DNA from: Paenibacillus sp. P25
GTDB taxonomy: Bacteria; Bacillota; Bacilli; Paenibacillales; NBRC-103111
Assembly (NCBI GenBank): GCA_024704175.1
Contig: CP085629.1
Coordinates: 6,427,001-6,491,000, forward strand
DNA length: 64,000 bases
Direction: 5' to 3'
Shown: one piece after another, positions 8,028 through 16,521 of the stretch
How positions within the stretch are numbered: position 1 is the stretch's first letter
How the letters are laid out: every line of letters starts with the position of its first letter
The notes under the pieces: model-generated
The model's database searches: none
What the model saw: only the letters and a program-made list of their open reading frames with translations
Told to the model about the DNA's origin: nothing
Position numbers and translations under genes: made by a program

Positions 8028-8776
8028 GTGGATTATGGATTGCAGGGAAGAGTCGTTCTAATTACCGGCGGCTCGCGCGGGATCGGTAAAGCCGTCGCCA
8101 AGAAGTTCGCCGCAGAGGGGCGCATGTCTATATCACCTACGCGCATAACGGGGATGCCGCGAACCGGACGATCGGGGAAATCGAGGGTGCCGGGGGTTAT
8201 TGCAAGGCGCTGCGGCTTTCCCTGGATGATGAGCAAAGTATTTACCAGGCCGTCGATCAGGTGAAGAGGGAGAGGAACCGGCTGGATGTCCTGGTGAACA
8301 ACGCCGTTTTCTGGGGAGAAGAGGTCGCCTTTGAGGACAGCGCGAATGAAGCCTGGTTCTCCGTCATTGATCAGACCGTCAAGGGGACTTACCTGGCTAC
8401 GAAAACGGCCGTACCTTTAATGAAACAGGGCGGTTGGGGCCGGCTAATCCACGTATCCACCAGCTTGGTACAGGACGGCAAAGCGAATGCAGCCGCCAAT
8501 CTGACGGCAAAAGCGGCGCTGCACGGTTTGAGCCGGTCGCTCGCGGTGGAGCTGGTCGCGGCCGGGATTTATTCCAATGTCGTGATCCCCGAACTCACGT
8601 TGTCCGAATGGGTGACGAACGCTTTTCCGCAAGGGATGCTCGAGGATTATGCCGGGACATTCCCGACCAAGAGACTGGGGCGCCCGGAGGATGTCGCGAA
8701 TCTGATCGTGTACTTGGGCTCGGCGGCGAATAGCTTTGTGAATGGAGAAGAAATCCGCGTTACCGGCGGGAAATAA
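8028..8776 (+). CDS. Short-chain dehydrogenase/reductase (one frameshift, atypical active site)
   Basis: Starts at GTG 8028, seven bases after an ideal GGAGGTG site. The cofactor loop TGGSRGIGKA and the NNAVFWGEE segment mark the SDR fold, and the C-terminus VNGEEIRVTGGK is classical. A run of four G at 8117-8120 breaks the frame; a fifth G restores EGAHVYITYAHNGDAAN and a 250-residue protein. The active-site serine is present (HVSTS), but the usual YxxxK reads NLTAK, so the catalytic tyrosine is asparagine. It may therefore be non-catalytic or an unusual reductase. It is followed eight bases later by the SnoaL-like gene. Confidence 0.78.
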
Positions 8777-8784
8777 AAGAGAGG

Positions 8785-9279
8785 ATGATGAAAATGAATA
8801 CGAATATGAATACGAATATGAATATGAATATGAATATGAATATGAATCAGACGCAGGGTGTTAGAGAGATTGAGCAGTTGTTCGAGAAGCTGAGGCTGGC
8901 ATGGAATCAAGGGGACGGCAAGGCTTACGGCGCATGCTTTACCGAGGATGCCGATTATGTAACATTTCAGGGGAGCATCTGCAGGGGGAGAGCGGCCATT
9001 GCCGATACCCACCAAGAACTCTGGAACAGTGTCCTCAGGGGGTCGACGCTGGAAGGAGAGATCAAGAAGGTCCATTTTCTTACACCGGATATGGCGGTAT
9101 TTCACGGTCTCGGCGTTGTCAAATTAAGATGGCAGAAGTCGGCGCCGAAGAAAAGGGACTCGATCAATACGAATGTGGCGGTCAAGCAAAACGGGGAGTG
9201 GAAGATCGCCGCTTTTCAGAACAGCAGGATCTCGGGGCCGGGCCTCATGCAGAAACTGTTCATGAAGCTTAGCAAATAG
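8785..9279 (+). CDS. SnoaL/SgcJ-like NTF2-fold protein with Met-Asn repeat N-terminus
   Basis: About 164 residues. The DUF4440/SgcJ-EcaC type NTF2 fold starts near residue 25 (REIEQLFEKLRLAWNQGDG, then YGACFTEDADYVTF and RGRAAIADTHQELW). The first ~21 residues are an Met-Asn/Thr-Asn dipeptide tract encoded by nine near-identical hexamers, offering at least seven in-frame ATG codons; the true start is ambiguous (8785, 8788 or 8794 all follow GAGAGG). It is co-transcribed with the SDR. The function of such proteins is usually small-molecule binding or cyclisation; the substrate is unknown. Confidence 0.8.
   Translation: MMKMNTNMNTNMNMNMNMNMNQTQGVREIEQLFEKLRLAWNQGDGKAYGACFTEDADYVTFQGSICRGRAAIADTHQELWNSVLRGSTLEGEIKKVHFLTPDMAVFHGLGVVKLRWQKSAPKKRDSINTNVAVKQNGEWKIAAFQNSRISGPGLMQKLFMKLSK
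8794..8847 (+). repeat. Hexanucleotide tandem repeat, nine units (ATGAAT/ACGAAT)
   Basis: Nine contiguous 6-bp units: ATGAAT in seven and ACGAAT in units two and four. The unit length is a multiple of three, so copy changes keep the frame and add or remove start codons. Confidence 0.95.
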
Positions 9280-9391
9280 CGCTTCAGTCAGAGCGGGAAT
9301 GATCGGGATCAACTCCGCGACAACGTAGGCGTGCAGAAGAGGAGCCTCGGATTGGATAGTCTGCCCGCCCCTGGCCATTCCCTGACTGAGT

Positions 9392-10310
9392 CTATTGTGC
9401 CTCCAGATACTGCACCAGGGCATGACCGGTTTCCGCTAAACGCTCCACATGCGGAAGATGACCAACTTGGTCAAAAAGGATGACTTTGCTGTTGGGAAAA
9501 GTCTGCGTAAGCTCCTCTTCGTCCGGCGCGGGGTCACCAGGTCGTCACGTCCCCAAATAACCAAGACGCCGCCAAAGCGCCGATCGACTTCAGCATACAG
9601 ACTCCGCGCATCATGGATGGGCATATTTCGAACCGAGGATAGCAGAGCTCGCTTGAAGCCCCGGAAAGCAAGCTCCGGTTCGAAATTCCTTCGCACCACT
9701 CCCTCAGTTCTTCCTTCGGTGTATAGCCGTTTAAGCGATCCATGAGGCGTTTATTACCCGCTATCTGCATCAGAAAATCCCCGATGACCGGCCAAAACTT
9801 CATTCGGTCGCCTGCCGTCATACGGACGCCGAACCCGTCAGCACCTATGAGAATGACGCGGCCGGCAAGCTCCGGATGGCTCCGGGCAAACTCACAAGCA
9901 ATGAGGCGACCGAAAGCCAGACCGGCCAAATGGACAGGGCGATGGATACGAAGCGCCTGAAGCAATTCGTGAAGCCGCCTGACGAACAAGTTCTGATCAT
10001 AGCGGCCATAGGGACGATCGGAGTAGCCGCGACCGTAAAGGTCGTAGCGAATGACGCGATAACCCTTATCGACCAGTGTCTTCGGAAGGTCTTTCCAAAT
10101 CCACAAAGGCAGGGTAGCGCCGGGAATCAAGACGATGACCGTCCCATCCGCCGGCCCTTCCTCCACAACGTGAGTATAGCCCTGGTTTAGTCGGATCATC
10201 CGGCCCGGCGCATCGGCTCTTGCCTTTTTGTCCATTCTTCGCGACCCACGCTGGGACAACACCCACAAGGCGATCAGGAACAAAACAAGCACTGCTGCTA
10301 CGGCCAACAT
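9392..10310 (-). CDS. Alpha/beta hydrolase, membrane-anchored (two frameshifts)
   Basis: N-terminal membrane helix (MLAVAAVLVLFLIALWV), then an alpha/beta hydrolase: oxyanion-side VLIPGATLPLWIW, YDLYGRGYSDRPYG, the nucleophile elbow reading GLAFGRL (usual GxSxG has Ala-Phe here) and a late WGRDD and QVGHLPHVE carrying the acid and His. Two slips (near 9688 and 9528) split it into three frames; joined, the protein is about 305 residues and stops at 9392. TTG 10319 with AAAGGGG upstream is an alternative start. It is divergent from a LysR gene, probably its regulator. The nucleophile position should be rechecked because its loss would make it inactive. Confidence 0.7.
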
Positions 10311-10462
10311 TTTGTACAAATGCGAACACCCCTTTGGAACCCCAAACAATGAGGCGGATGCTGACAGTATAAAGAGTTCATTTTCATTGATCAATACTGT
10401 GGATTCTATTGTTATAATAGAAATAACCAATAATTGAGACGCGACGGGTGGGGGGATATCTA

Positions 10463-11371
10463 ATGGAGCCGCGGCGGCTGAAATATTTCATGGCCGTCTG
10501 CGAGGAACTGCATTATTCCAAAGCGGCGGAAACCCTCGGGATCTCGCAACCGACCTTAAGCCAACAAATCAAAGTGCTGGAGAAGGAGCTAGGCCTGCCG
10601 TTATTCGACCGGCTCGGCAAACGGGTCGCGATGACGGAAGCGGGAAAGGTGTTATATCAAGAGTGCCAATCGATCTTCCAGCATATCCGGTATGTGCAGG
10701 ATTATTTTTCCGAAATGAAGAGCTTGGCAGGGGAAGAGTTGCCATTACGGTGCCTCCGGGCGGGGTCGATTTGATGCTGAACTTTGTTGTCGGCGAGTAT
10801 CATGAGAAGTATCCAGATGTTTCCTTGTCGGTTCTCGGCTCGACCGATGGCGTAGATCAGGTTCTGAAGGGGGATGCAGACTTTGGAATCACCATGTCCC
10901 CGCCGCCGGACGACAGATTAATCGCAGTGCCCCTATATCAAGATGAACTCGTTGTGGTAACAGCGGCCAATCAGCCTGAAGCGCAGCGGAGCCGCATAGC
11001 CTTGGAGGAGCTCCGGCATATGAGAATGGTGATGCTAACGAAGGACCACGAATGCCGCATACGGGCTGACGAGTCGCTGTCGGGAGCTTGGGTTCAGCTT
11101 GGAGCCGCACATTGAAACGACCAGCTTAACCTCTTTGCTTCAGCTGGTCCGAAGAGGAGCGGGGGCGACGATCCAATCCCGTCTCCCCATGGAAAAGCTG
11201 GCGGCGCCGGAGCTGGCTATTATTCCACTTGCGATGGAAAAGCCCAAAGAATCCGTCTGCCTGATCTATAGAAAAGACAAATTTATCAGCAATGCCGGGC
11301 GCAGCTTTATCCGGTTGTTAAACGAGGCATGCCGCAGTTTAAGCCATATAAGGCAATCCCCCGGTTCTTGA
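10463..11371 (+). CDS. LysR family transcriptional regulator (two compensating frameshifts)
   Basis: The N-terminal winged helix is complete: RRLKYFMAVCEELHYSKAAE and SQPTLSQQIKVLEKELGLPLF. A G-run of four at 10730-10733 breaks the frame (a fifth G gives SLAGGRVAITVPPGG), and a second slip near 11075 returns it, so start and stop are again in phase (303 codons). The effector domain shows LKGDADFGITMSPPPDDRLI and ends with the second periplasmic-binding-like lobe. It is divergent from the hydrolase gene, its likely target. The start is chosen as MEPRRLKYF, the usual family beginning. Confidence 0.8.
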
Positions 11372-11480
11372 CATGCAGACAACTGCAGACTGCCGGTGGA
11401 CCATTTTTATGTTGGGCTCCTATCCCCAAATTTAGAAGTCATTAGAACCTAATCTCATCTCCAACTAACCAGAGACAAGG

Positions 11481-11798
11481 TTAACGTCCTCTCGAACGTT
11501 TACGTACCAATCCGAGTAGTCCTAACATACCCAGCCATCCCCAGCTTACCTTGCCCTGGTCATTTGTTGATTGAATATTATATGAACTTATCCCGATCTT
11601 CGGATCATATATCTCATACCCTCGTACGCTGTTTGAAGTGGGAGGAAAGCCATGACTTGTAAAACCGGAACCTGAGAATCCGGTCGTTCCATAGGGTCCC
11701 CCGCTCATGGATGGTGAATCGGAGGCGGCTTCAGCTAAACGGGTTGTGTAAATGAAAAGACAGCAAAGAAAAAAAGAAACAACTATTTTCTTAAACAA
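11481..11798 (-). CDS. Exported WGxxGxxG-type small protein
   Basis: About 105 residues. It has a basic N-terminus and hydrophobic signal peptide (FKKIVVSFFLCCLFIYTT) with cleavage likely after AEA, a Gly/Ser/Pro-rich middle, and a C-terminal WGWLGMLGLLGLVRKRSR: a WGxxGxxG motif, short hydrophobic stretch and basic tail. That tripartite ending resembles sorting signals of the CTERM type known in Firmicutes; its processing enzyme is not in view. The best start is TTG 11798, five bases after AGGGAGGGG; an upstream ATG at 11822 overlaps that site. Function unknown. Confidence 0.65.
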   Translation of the reverse strand: MFKKIVVSFFLCCLFIYTTRLAEAASDSPSMSGGPYGTTGFSGSGFTSHGFPPTSNSVRGYEIYDPKIGISSYNIQSTNDQGKVSWGWLGMLGLLGLVRKRSRGR

Positions 11799-11997
11799 TG
11801 GGACCCCTCCCTTACCCCTCAATCTTTTTCAAAACAGTATTAGATTTCTAAATTTAACACTATTTTATGTATAGTGATTGGATGGATTCGGCATGAATTT
11901 TAAACTTTTAACCAGCGTATATTTGTATTAAATTTCCAACCTGAATTGCCGATAATCCCCTGTATAACCCCGTAAAGAAGGAAGTGGTCATGCCTCT

Positions 11998-12739
11998 ATG
12001 AACCCGATATCCAGCTCATCCCCATCGATAAAACCGGCGAAAGTGTCTATGGACCCTTATGACCGGCAGATCCGTGATTTGGTCCAACAGAAATCCAAAC
12101 TGGAAGAGCAGATCCAGAAAATCGGTCAAAACAAGGATATGGACGAGAAAATCCGAATGGAAAGGCAAGCAGGCCCTGCGTGACCAGATCCAGCAAATTG
12201 AGACCCAGATCAGCCAACTAAGGATGGAAAAAATGAAAGATAAGCAGGATAAGGGGGATACGGGCAAAGCCAATGAACAGAAAAGCGAGTCTTCCACGGG
12301 TCAAGCCGGCTTGGAATCCGTCGTCCAGGGCCAAGGGATATTGTATAGCATCAAAACGCTGAATCAAACGAAAGAGCGGATGACCCAAGAGTCGAACAAT
12401 CTTAAAGGCGAAGTGCGTTTAGGCCGTTTGCAGGTGGAAGTCATAGCTGACGATCCGGCTACGGAAGGCGTGCTGATGGAGAATGCGGAGAGAACCGTAT
12501 TCAAGAAGAAGCTCTCAGAAAGCCGTGAAATTGATTCAAGGATAACCCAAGTTGACCAAAAAATTAAGGATGCTTATACGAACTTACATAAATCGATTGA
12601 CAAGAATAAGCCGGCGGAAGGGCAGGAAGAAGCCCCGGCCGCTGAATCTCCAAAGGAGGAGGACCGGAAGGGCGAAGCTCCTGAACAGAACGTCCGCGGT
12701 GTGAAGGACGAAGAAAGAAAGATCGACCTGCTCGTCTAA
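11998..12739 (+). CDS. FlxA-like coiled-coil protein (one frameshift)
   Basis: The N-terminal third is a heptad-rich helix pair typical of FlxA-like proteins: YDRQIRDLVQQKSKLEEQIQ, then after a +1 slip near 12166, KQALRDQIQQIETQISQLRME. The remainder is charged and mostly helical (KTLNQTKERMTQESNNLKGE and so on), ending in an acidic, proline-containing tail. Restored length is about 246 residues. FlxA-like proteins are linked to flagellar regulons in some bacteria, but no motility gene is nearby. It is followed by a terminator. Confidence 0.6.
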
Positions 12740-12755
12740 TCGGCGCATGAAGAGG

Positions 12756-12798
12756 AAAGCCCGCTTAAGCTTGCTGTACAAGCGAAGGCGGGCTTTTT
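12756..12798 (+). terminator. Intrinsic terminator after FlxA-like gene
   Basis: Stem AAAGCCCGC / GCGGGCTTT with a run of five T at the end. Confidence 0.8.
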
Positions 12799-12804
12799 CA
12801 ATAA

Positions 12805-13164
12805 TCAGACAATGGCCAGCTGCAGCGCCCAGCTGTCGGTCCTTTGCAAGCTGCGGGTATTTCTTGCGCGGTTGACGGCCGAAATAGAGAAGAAAATCCG
12901 AACATCGGCACCGGTATTGTTGTTAAAGAGAACCCGATTCGGCGTCAGATCGCCGGAGCCGCCCCGAAACCGGAAGACTCCTGGCGAAGGCAAAGGCTTG
13001 ATCACAAAATCGAAGGCATCATTTGACAGTAGAAAGTTTAATCTCCGCAGGACCAGCTTCTTTCCTTTTTTCACATTGATTACAATCAGTTGCAGGTCTT
13101 TGCTTTTCCCCGGACGTACCGGGATCGCGGCGTTTCCGCCTACAATTCCGTTAAGCTGCAGCAT
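12805..13164 (-). CDS. Conserved-looking hypothetical protein
   Basis: About 119 residues. Start ATG 13164 is chosen because GGAGGGG lies six bases before it. The protein is beta-strand rich with a run KDLQLIVINVKKGKKLVLRRLNF and an RIFFSISAVN strand near the end; no signal peptide, membrane segment or known motif is visible. It could be a small structural beta-sandwich, but there is no basis for a function. It converges on the FlxA-like gene. Confidence 0.55.
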   Translation of the reverse strand: MLQLNGIVGGNAAIPVRPGKSKDLQLIVINVKKGKKLVLRRLNFLLSNDAFDFVIKPLPSPGVFRFRGGSGDLTPNRVLFNNNTGADVRIFFSISAVNRARNTRSLQRTDSWALQLAIV

Positions 13165-13179
13165 GCCTATCCCCTCCAT

Positions 13180-13374
13180 GAACGGTTATTCTATAGAATA
13201 TTCATAGGATTTGAGGACGGCGTGAGCAAGATAACACGGGGAAGAACAGGGCGGCAATCCCAATTGATGATTGTAATTATCATTAATATTTGTAAATATT
13301 TTAAATAATAAAGAAAACTTTATAATTCCGCTTGAAAAATAAGGAAATATCGTATATATTCAAGGAGTCAAAAT
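13180..13374. other. A+T-rich intergenic region with promoter for the riboswitch leader
   Basis: No gene is visible. A TATAAT at 13321-13326 lies about 50 bases before the riboswitch and is a plausible -10 element; the -35 is unclear. Confidence 0.4.
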
Positions 13375-13466
13375 CGAAAAGGCAAACCTAGCGAAAGCTA
13401 GCGACGCAAAGCTATAGGGGCTAAGGAGTTGCGCAAGGCCGCAATTCTATGCCAGCCAGTTGCCGT
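13375..13466 (+). ncRNA. Cyclic-di-GMP-I (GEMM) riboswitch
   Basis: All core elements are present in order: closing stem GGCAA / TTGCC, the GGCAAACC entry, a stem capped by a GAAA tetraloop (CTAGC-GAAA-GCTAG), the invariant GACGCAAAGC linker, the AGGGG-CTAAGG receptor region, a second stem, and the closing CAGCCAGTTGCC. A terminator follows 55 bases on, and the next gene on this strand is ribA. The class (c-di-GMP rather than the related cGAMP variant) is inferred from overall form only. Confidence 0.9.
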
Positions 13467-13520
13467 ATCGTCCGGAGAATCTGGAGAACCGTTTCTGGCG
13501 GTTTTTCAGACTGCTTTTCC

Positions 13521-13558
13521 ATTCCCCGTTATCGGCAACGATGGCGGGGAATTTTTTT
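13521..13558 (+). terminator. Riboswitch expression-platform terminator
   Basis: Stem ATTCCCCG / CGGGGAAT followed by seven T. A weaker hairpin AACCG / CGGTT with five T lies just before it (13492-13508). Either could be the switch that c-di-GMP binding controls. Confidence 0.75.
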
Positions 13559-13676
13559 GCATCCGCGTAAGGAAAGGAGGTGAGGAGCGCAATCCGCCAC
13601 AGCCGCATTGCATCATCTTCCGTTGGCAAACCCGTCCGCTTCGCCACTACCTAGTTTGAAAAGGAGCGTAAACAAC

Positions 13677-14451
13677 ATGTTGACAAGCCTAGTCAGAAGA
13701 GCACTGACGGACAAGCTGACGCTGATCAGGGAACCGGGAAGCCCGGATCTTGCCTTGGTCGGACCGGTCCGGCTTCCCGTTAAATTAGACGATCAGGAGA
13801 TCACTTTCCAATGGTACACTTGGTTAAACCTGGAAAGTACCATGATGCAGCAAGAAGATCTTCTCGACATGCTGCCCCAAGCCAATCTCGCTTCTTATCA
13901 ACAATCTTCCGTGTTAGTCTATGGGGATTTCGCAGGTGCGGATACAGCGCTTGTTCGGATGCACAGCATATGCCACACGGGGGACATCTTCGGAAGTCAA
14001 AGATGCGATTGCGGCTATCAGTGCGGCACGCGATGAGCATGATAGCGAATCACGGCAAGCCGGAGCCTTGTTCTATCTGGCCGATCATGAAGGGCGCGGC
14101 ATCGGGCTTTTTGCCAAAACGTTCGCCTATCTCCTGCAGGAGGTAGGATACGATACGGTGGAGGCCAATCATCTGCTGGGCTTTGAGGACGACGAGCGCT
14201 CTTATGACGAGGCGATTCGTGTGCTTCGCAGCCTGCGGTCCAAGCCGGTGACCCTGATAACGAATAATCCGAAAAAGTTGCAATCGCTGCAGCAAAGAGG
14301 GATTGTCGACCGATGATCATCATTCCATTTGGGGGAACCGTCCCGCCACAATGAGCGTTATTTGGCAACGAAAATTGCCAAATCCGGACATATCTCCTCG
14401 GACTTGCAGGTCGCCGGGACATGGATGATAAGAGAGGGCGGGACGGCATAA
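13677..14451 (+). CDS. ribA: GTP cyclohydrolase II (RibA-type, several frameshifts)
   Basis: Converts GTP to the first pyrimidine intermediate of riboflavin synthesis. The catalytic core is visible in pieces: HSICHTGDIFGSQRCDCG (zinc cysteines), RHAMSMIANHG, LADHEGRGIGLFAKTFAYLLQE with the active-site region, LGFEDDERSYDEA, and the terminal HNERYLATKIAKSGH. These lie in different frames, with at least four slips (near 14023, 14058, 14313 and 14350). The first ~85 residues are not the DHBP synthase domain, so this is a stand-alone RibA with an extended N-terminus. ATG 13677 follows AAGGAG. Its stop overlaps the ribD start (TAATG). It is preceded by the c-di-GMP riboswitch. Confidence 0.8.
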
Positions 14452-15547
14452 TGAATATGGACGAGCATTATATGAGAATCGCTCTCGATTTGGCGGCAAC
14501 CTGCATTGGCAAGACATCGCCGAATCCTGTCGTTGGCGCTGTACTGGTCAAGGACGGGCAAATCGTCGGCACAGGCGTTCATCGGAAGGCGGGCGAGCCC
14601 CACGCCGAAGTGCATGCCTTCCAAATGGCGAATGAACATGCCAAAGACGCAACATTGTACGTTACCCTCGAGCCCTGCTCGCATCACGGCAAAACGCCGC
14701 CATGTGTCGATCTGGTCTGCCGTTCGGGAGTCCGGCGCGTCGTAGCGGCCATGAAGGATCCCAACCCGCTGGTAGCCGGGCGAGGTCTTCACAAGCTGCG
14801 GGAGCACGGGATCGAAGTGGAGGTAGGGGTACTGAAGGCGGAAGCCGAGCGGCTCAATGAGCGCTTCATTCATAATATGACCAAGCGGAGGCCTTTCATG
14901 ATCTCCAAGGTGGCGATGACGCTGGACGGGAAGCTCGCCGCACATACGGGTCATTCCCAGTGGATTACTGGGGAGGCGGCGCGCTCCGAGGTTCACCGGT
15001 TGCGGAGCGAGGTGGACGCCATCCTGGTCGGCATCGGGACGGTACTCGCGGACAATCCCCGGCTTACCGCCCGGTCGCCGGGAAACCGGAAGCATCCGAT
15101 CCGGGTCATTCTGGACTCGCAGTCGCGGCTCCCCTTAGACGCACACGCGGCCGATTGTTCCGAAGCCAAGACATGGGTTGCGGCGAAGGAAGGGGCCGAT
15201 CCGGACAAAGCGCAAAGACTGCGGGAGCAGGGGTCGAGATTCTGTCTGTGCCGGCATCGGGGGACGGTCTTGATCTGCAGGCGTTGGCCGATATTTTGTA
15301 TGAAAGAGGCGTAACCGACGTCTTGGTGGAAGGCGGAAGCGAAGTGAACGCTTCGTTCCTGCGTGCCGGCCTGATCGACAAATGGGTAATCTACGTCGCT
15401 TCCAAAATATTGGGAGGACGCAACTCCCTGACCCCTTACAGCGGTGCTGACGTCGAGAAGATGGACGAGGCCCTCGATGTCCGTATTCACTCCGTTCGGC
15501 ATGCGGGTGACGATCTTTGCATCACGGCCTATCCGGCGAGCCGTTAG
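14451..15547 (+). CDS. ribD: Bifunctional riboflavin deaminase/reductase RibD (one frameshift)
   Basis: Second and third steps of riboflavin synthesis. The deaminase domain (1-145) has the zinc site HAEVHAF and PCSHHGKTPPC; the reductase domain follows with SKVAMTLDGKLAAHTGHSQWIT near residue 155 and TDVLVEGGSEVNASFL near 290. A G-run of four at 15230-15233 breaks the frame; a fifth G restores QGVEILSVPASGDG and a 366-residue protein, normal for RibD. It is translationally coupled to ribA by TAATG. The usual partners ribE and ribH are absent, so this ribAD pair is a partial riboflavin set. Confidence 0.88.
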
Positions 15548-16162
15548 TCCGCTTGCCTGGGCAAAGGTGCGAGGTGGAGGAGAACAATCCGTTGTAAGCG
15601 GTAACACCTCACGCAGTTTATTCATATCTACTTCAGCCAGGCTGTTATCGAACCGCTTGATGTCGATATCTTCCCACAGGCACTGCTTCTCCTGGATGCT
15701 GCGGACATAGGTATCCCAATGGGCCAGCTTCCAGGCGTCTCTTTCTAGTCCGCGGTCACGGATCCGTTCCTGCAGCACGCCGTAATCGACCGTGACCTGC
15801 AGAACCATCGGTCTAACATGCCGCCAGTCATACTGTTCCCGCAGCTGATGAATATATTTCCTGTCAGGGAAATACTTTAGGAAAGGCGCATCCAGCACGA
15901 CGGACCGGCCGAGCTGCAAATTGTCGTTGGCGATATCCAGCAAGGTCCGGTACTCGAGATCCATCACCACATCGGTGTAAAAGGCATTGCCGTCGCGTTC
16001 ATGGGGAGAATACCCCTTGGACTCGAGAAGCAGGCCTGTAAATTGATTGCAAACGATATCTTTATCCAGGTAGCAGTAATGATATTCCGATGCGATCCGC
16101 TTGCCTATCGTAGATTTACCGGATCCGGCGGCCCCGATCAAAAAGATGACGGTAGGTTCCAT
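14993..16162 (-). CDS. P-loop AAA/zeta-type kinase, reading through antisense to ribD
   Basis: N-terminal Walker A LIGAAGSGKSTIGKRIA (residues 6-22) and a shikimate/gluconate-kinase-like layout (YLDKDIV, VVLDAPFLKYFPDRKYIHQLREQ, a lid with ERIRDRGLERDAW). Recognisable homology ends near residue 195, about base 15,580. The frame then continues without a stop for some 190 codons antisense to ribD, which is almost certainly not real protein; the natural stop was probably lost to an indel near 15,550 (TAA in the adjacent frame at about 15,551). Start ATG 16162 follows AAGGAGG. Substrate unknown. Confidence 0.6.
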   Translation of the reverse strand: MEPTVIFLIGAAGSGKSTIGKRIASEYHYCYLDKDIVCNQFTGLLLESKGYSPHERDGNAFYTDVVMDLEYRTLLDIANDNLQLGRSVVLDAPFLKYFPDRKYIHQLREQYDWRHVRPMVLQVTVDYGVLQERIRDRGLERDAWKLAHWDTYVRSIQEKQCLWEDIDIKRFDNSLAEVDMNKLREVLPLTTDCSPPPRTFAQASGLTARRIGRDAKIVTRMPNGVNTDIEGLVHLLDVSTAVRGQGVASSQYFGSDVDYPFVDQAGTQERSVHFASAFHQDVGYASFIQNIGQRLQIKTVPRCRHRQNLDPCSRSLCALSGSAPSFAATHVLASEQSAACASKGSRDCESRMTRIGCFRFPGDRAVSRGLSASTVPMPTRMASTSLRNR

Positions 16163-16221
16163 GAGCTGTTCCTCCTTAGAAATCGCGCCTGCAAATTCAG
16201 CGGCCTATAAAACGTTCCCCT

Positions 16222-16275
16222 AGCGCTCTTCTTCCGGCACCTGCTGCGGTGTAAAAGGAAGAGCGCTCTTTTTAA
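16222..16275 (+). terminator. Terminator-like hairpin
   Basis: Imperfect stem AGCGCTCTTCTTCC / GGAAGAGCGCT followed by CTTTTT. No plus-strand gene lies directly upstream, so its role is unclear; it may insulate the IclR promoter region. Confidence 0.45.
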
Positions 16276-16291
16276 GTTCACATATGTGAAC
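16276..16291. promoter_or_regulatory. IclR-type operator copy 1 (perfect palindrome)
   Basis: GTTCACATATGTGAAC, 16 bp perfectly palindromic. A near-identical copy lies exactly 200 bp downstream. Confidence 0.7.
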
Positions 16292-16417
16292 TAAGTTCGA
16301 ATGAATGAATTCTTTTTCTAGAGTATAACGTTTTCAAGAGGAATTCAACTGTCATTTCTAATCAAAAACAAGCCGAATTTGCAAATCATTCCAAATGATT
16401 TTTTTTCTGAAAGCGTA

Positions 16418-16446
16418 TTGAACTTGCAGGGCATTGAAGCTATAAT
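16418..16446 (+). promoter_or_regulatory. Sigma-A-type promoter of the IclR-kdgA unit
   Basis: TTGAAC (16418-16423), 17-bp spacer, TATAAT (16441-16446). Confidence 0.75.
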
Positions 16447-16475
16447 GAACTCGAAAGTTCGGAATTACGAAACTA

Positions 16476-16491
16476 GTTCACATATGCGAAC
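16476..16491. promoter_or_regulatory. IclR-type operator copy 2
   Basis: GTTCACATATGCGAAC, one base from perfect symmetry, placed about 30 bp downstream of the -10 element where a bound repressor would block elongation. GAACTCGAAAGTTC (16447-16460) is a third, partial element. Confidence 0.7.
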
Positions 16492-16521
16492 TTATAGCAA
16501 AGGTGGTTTCGAAGGAGACCT

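Noticed and set aside
8794..8847. CRISPR-like repeat
   Set aside because: Contiguous 6-bp units without spacers, inside a coding start; no cas genes in the window.
13559..13633. 24-codon GTG-started leader peptide before ribA
   Set aside because: Has an AAAGGAGG but the start would overlap it, and no composition suggests an attenuation peptide.
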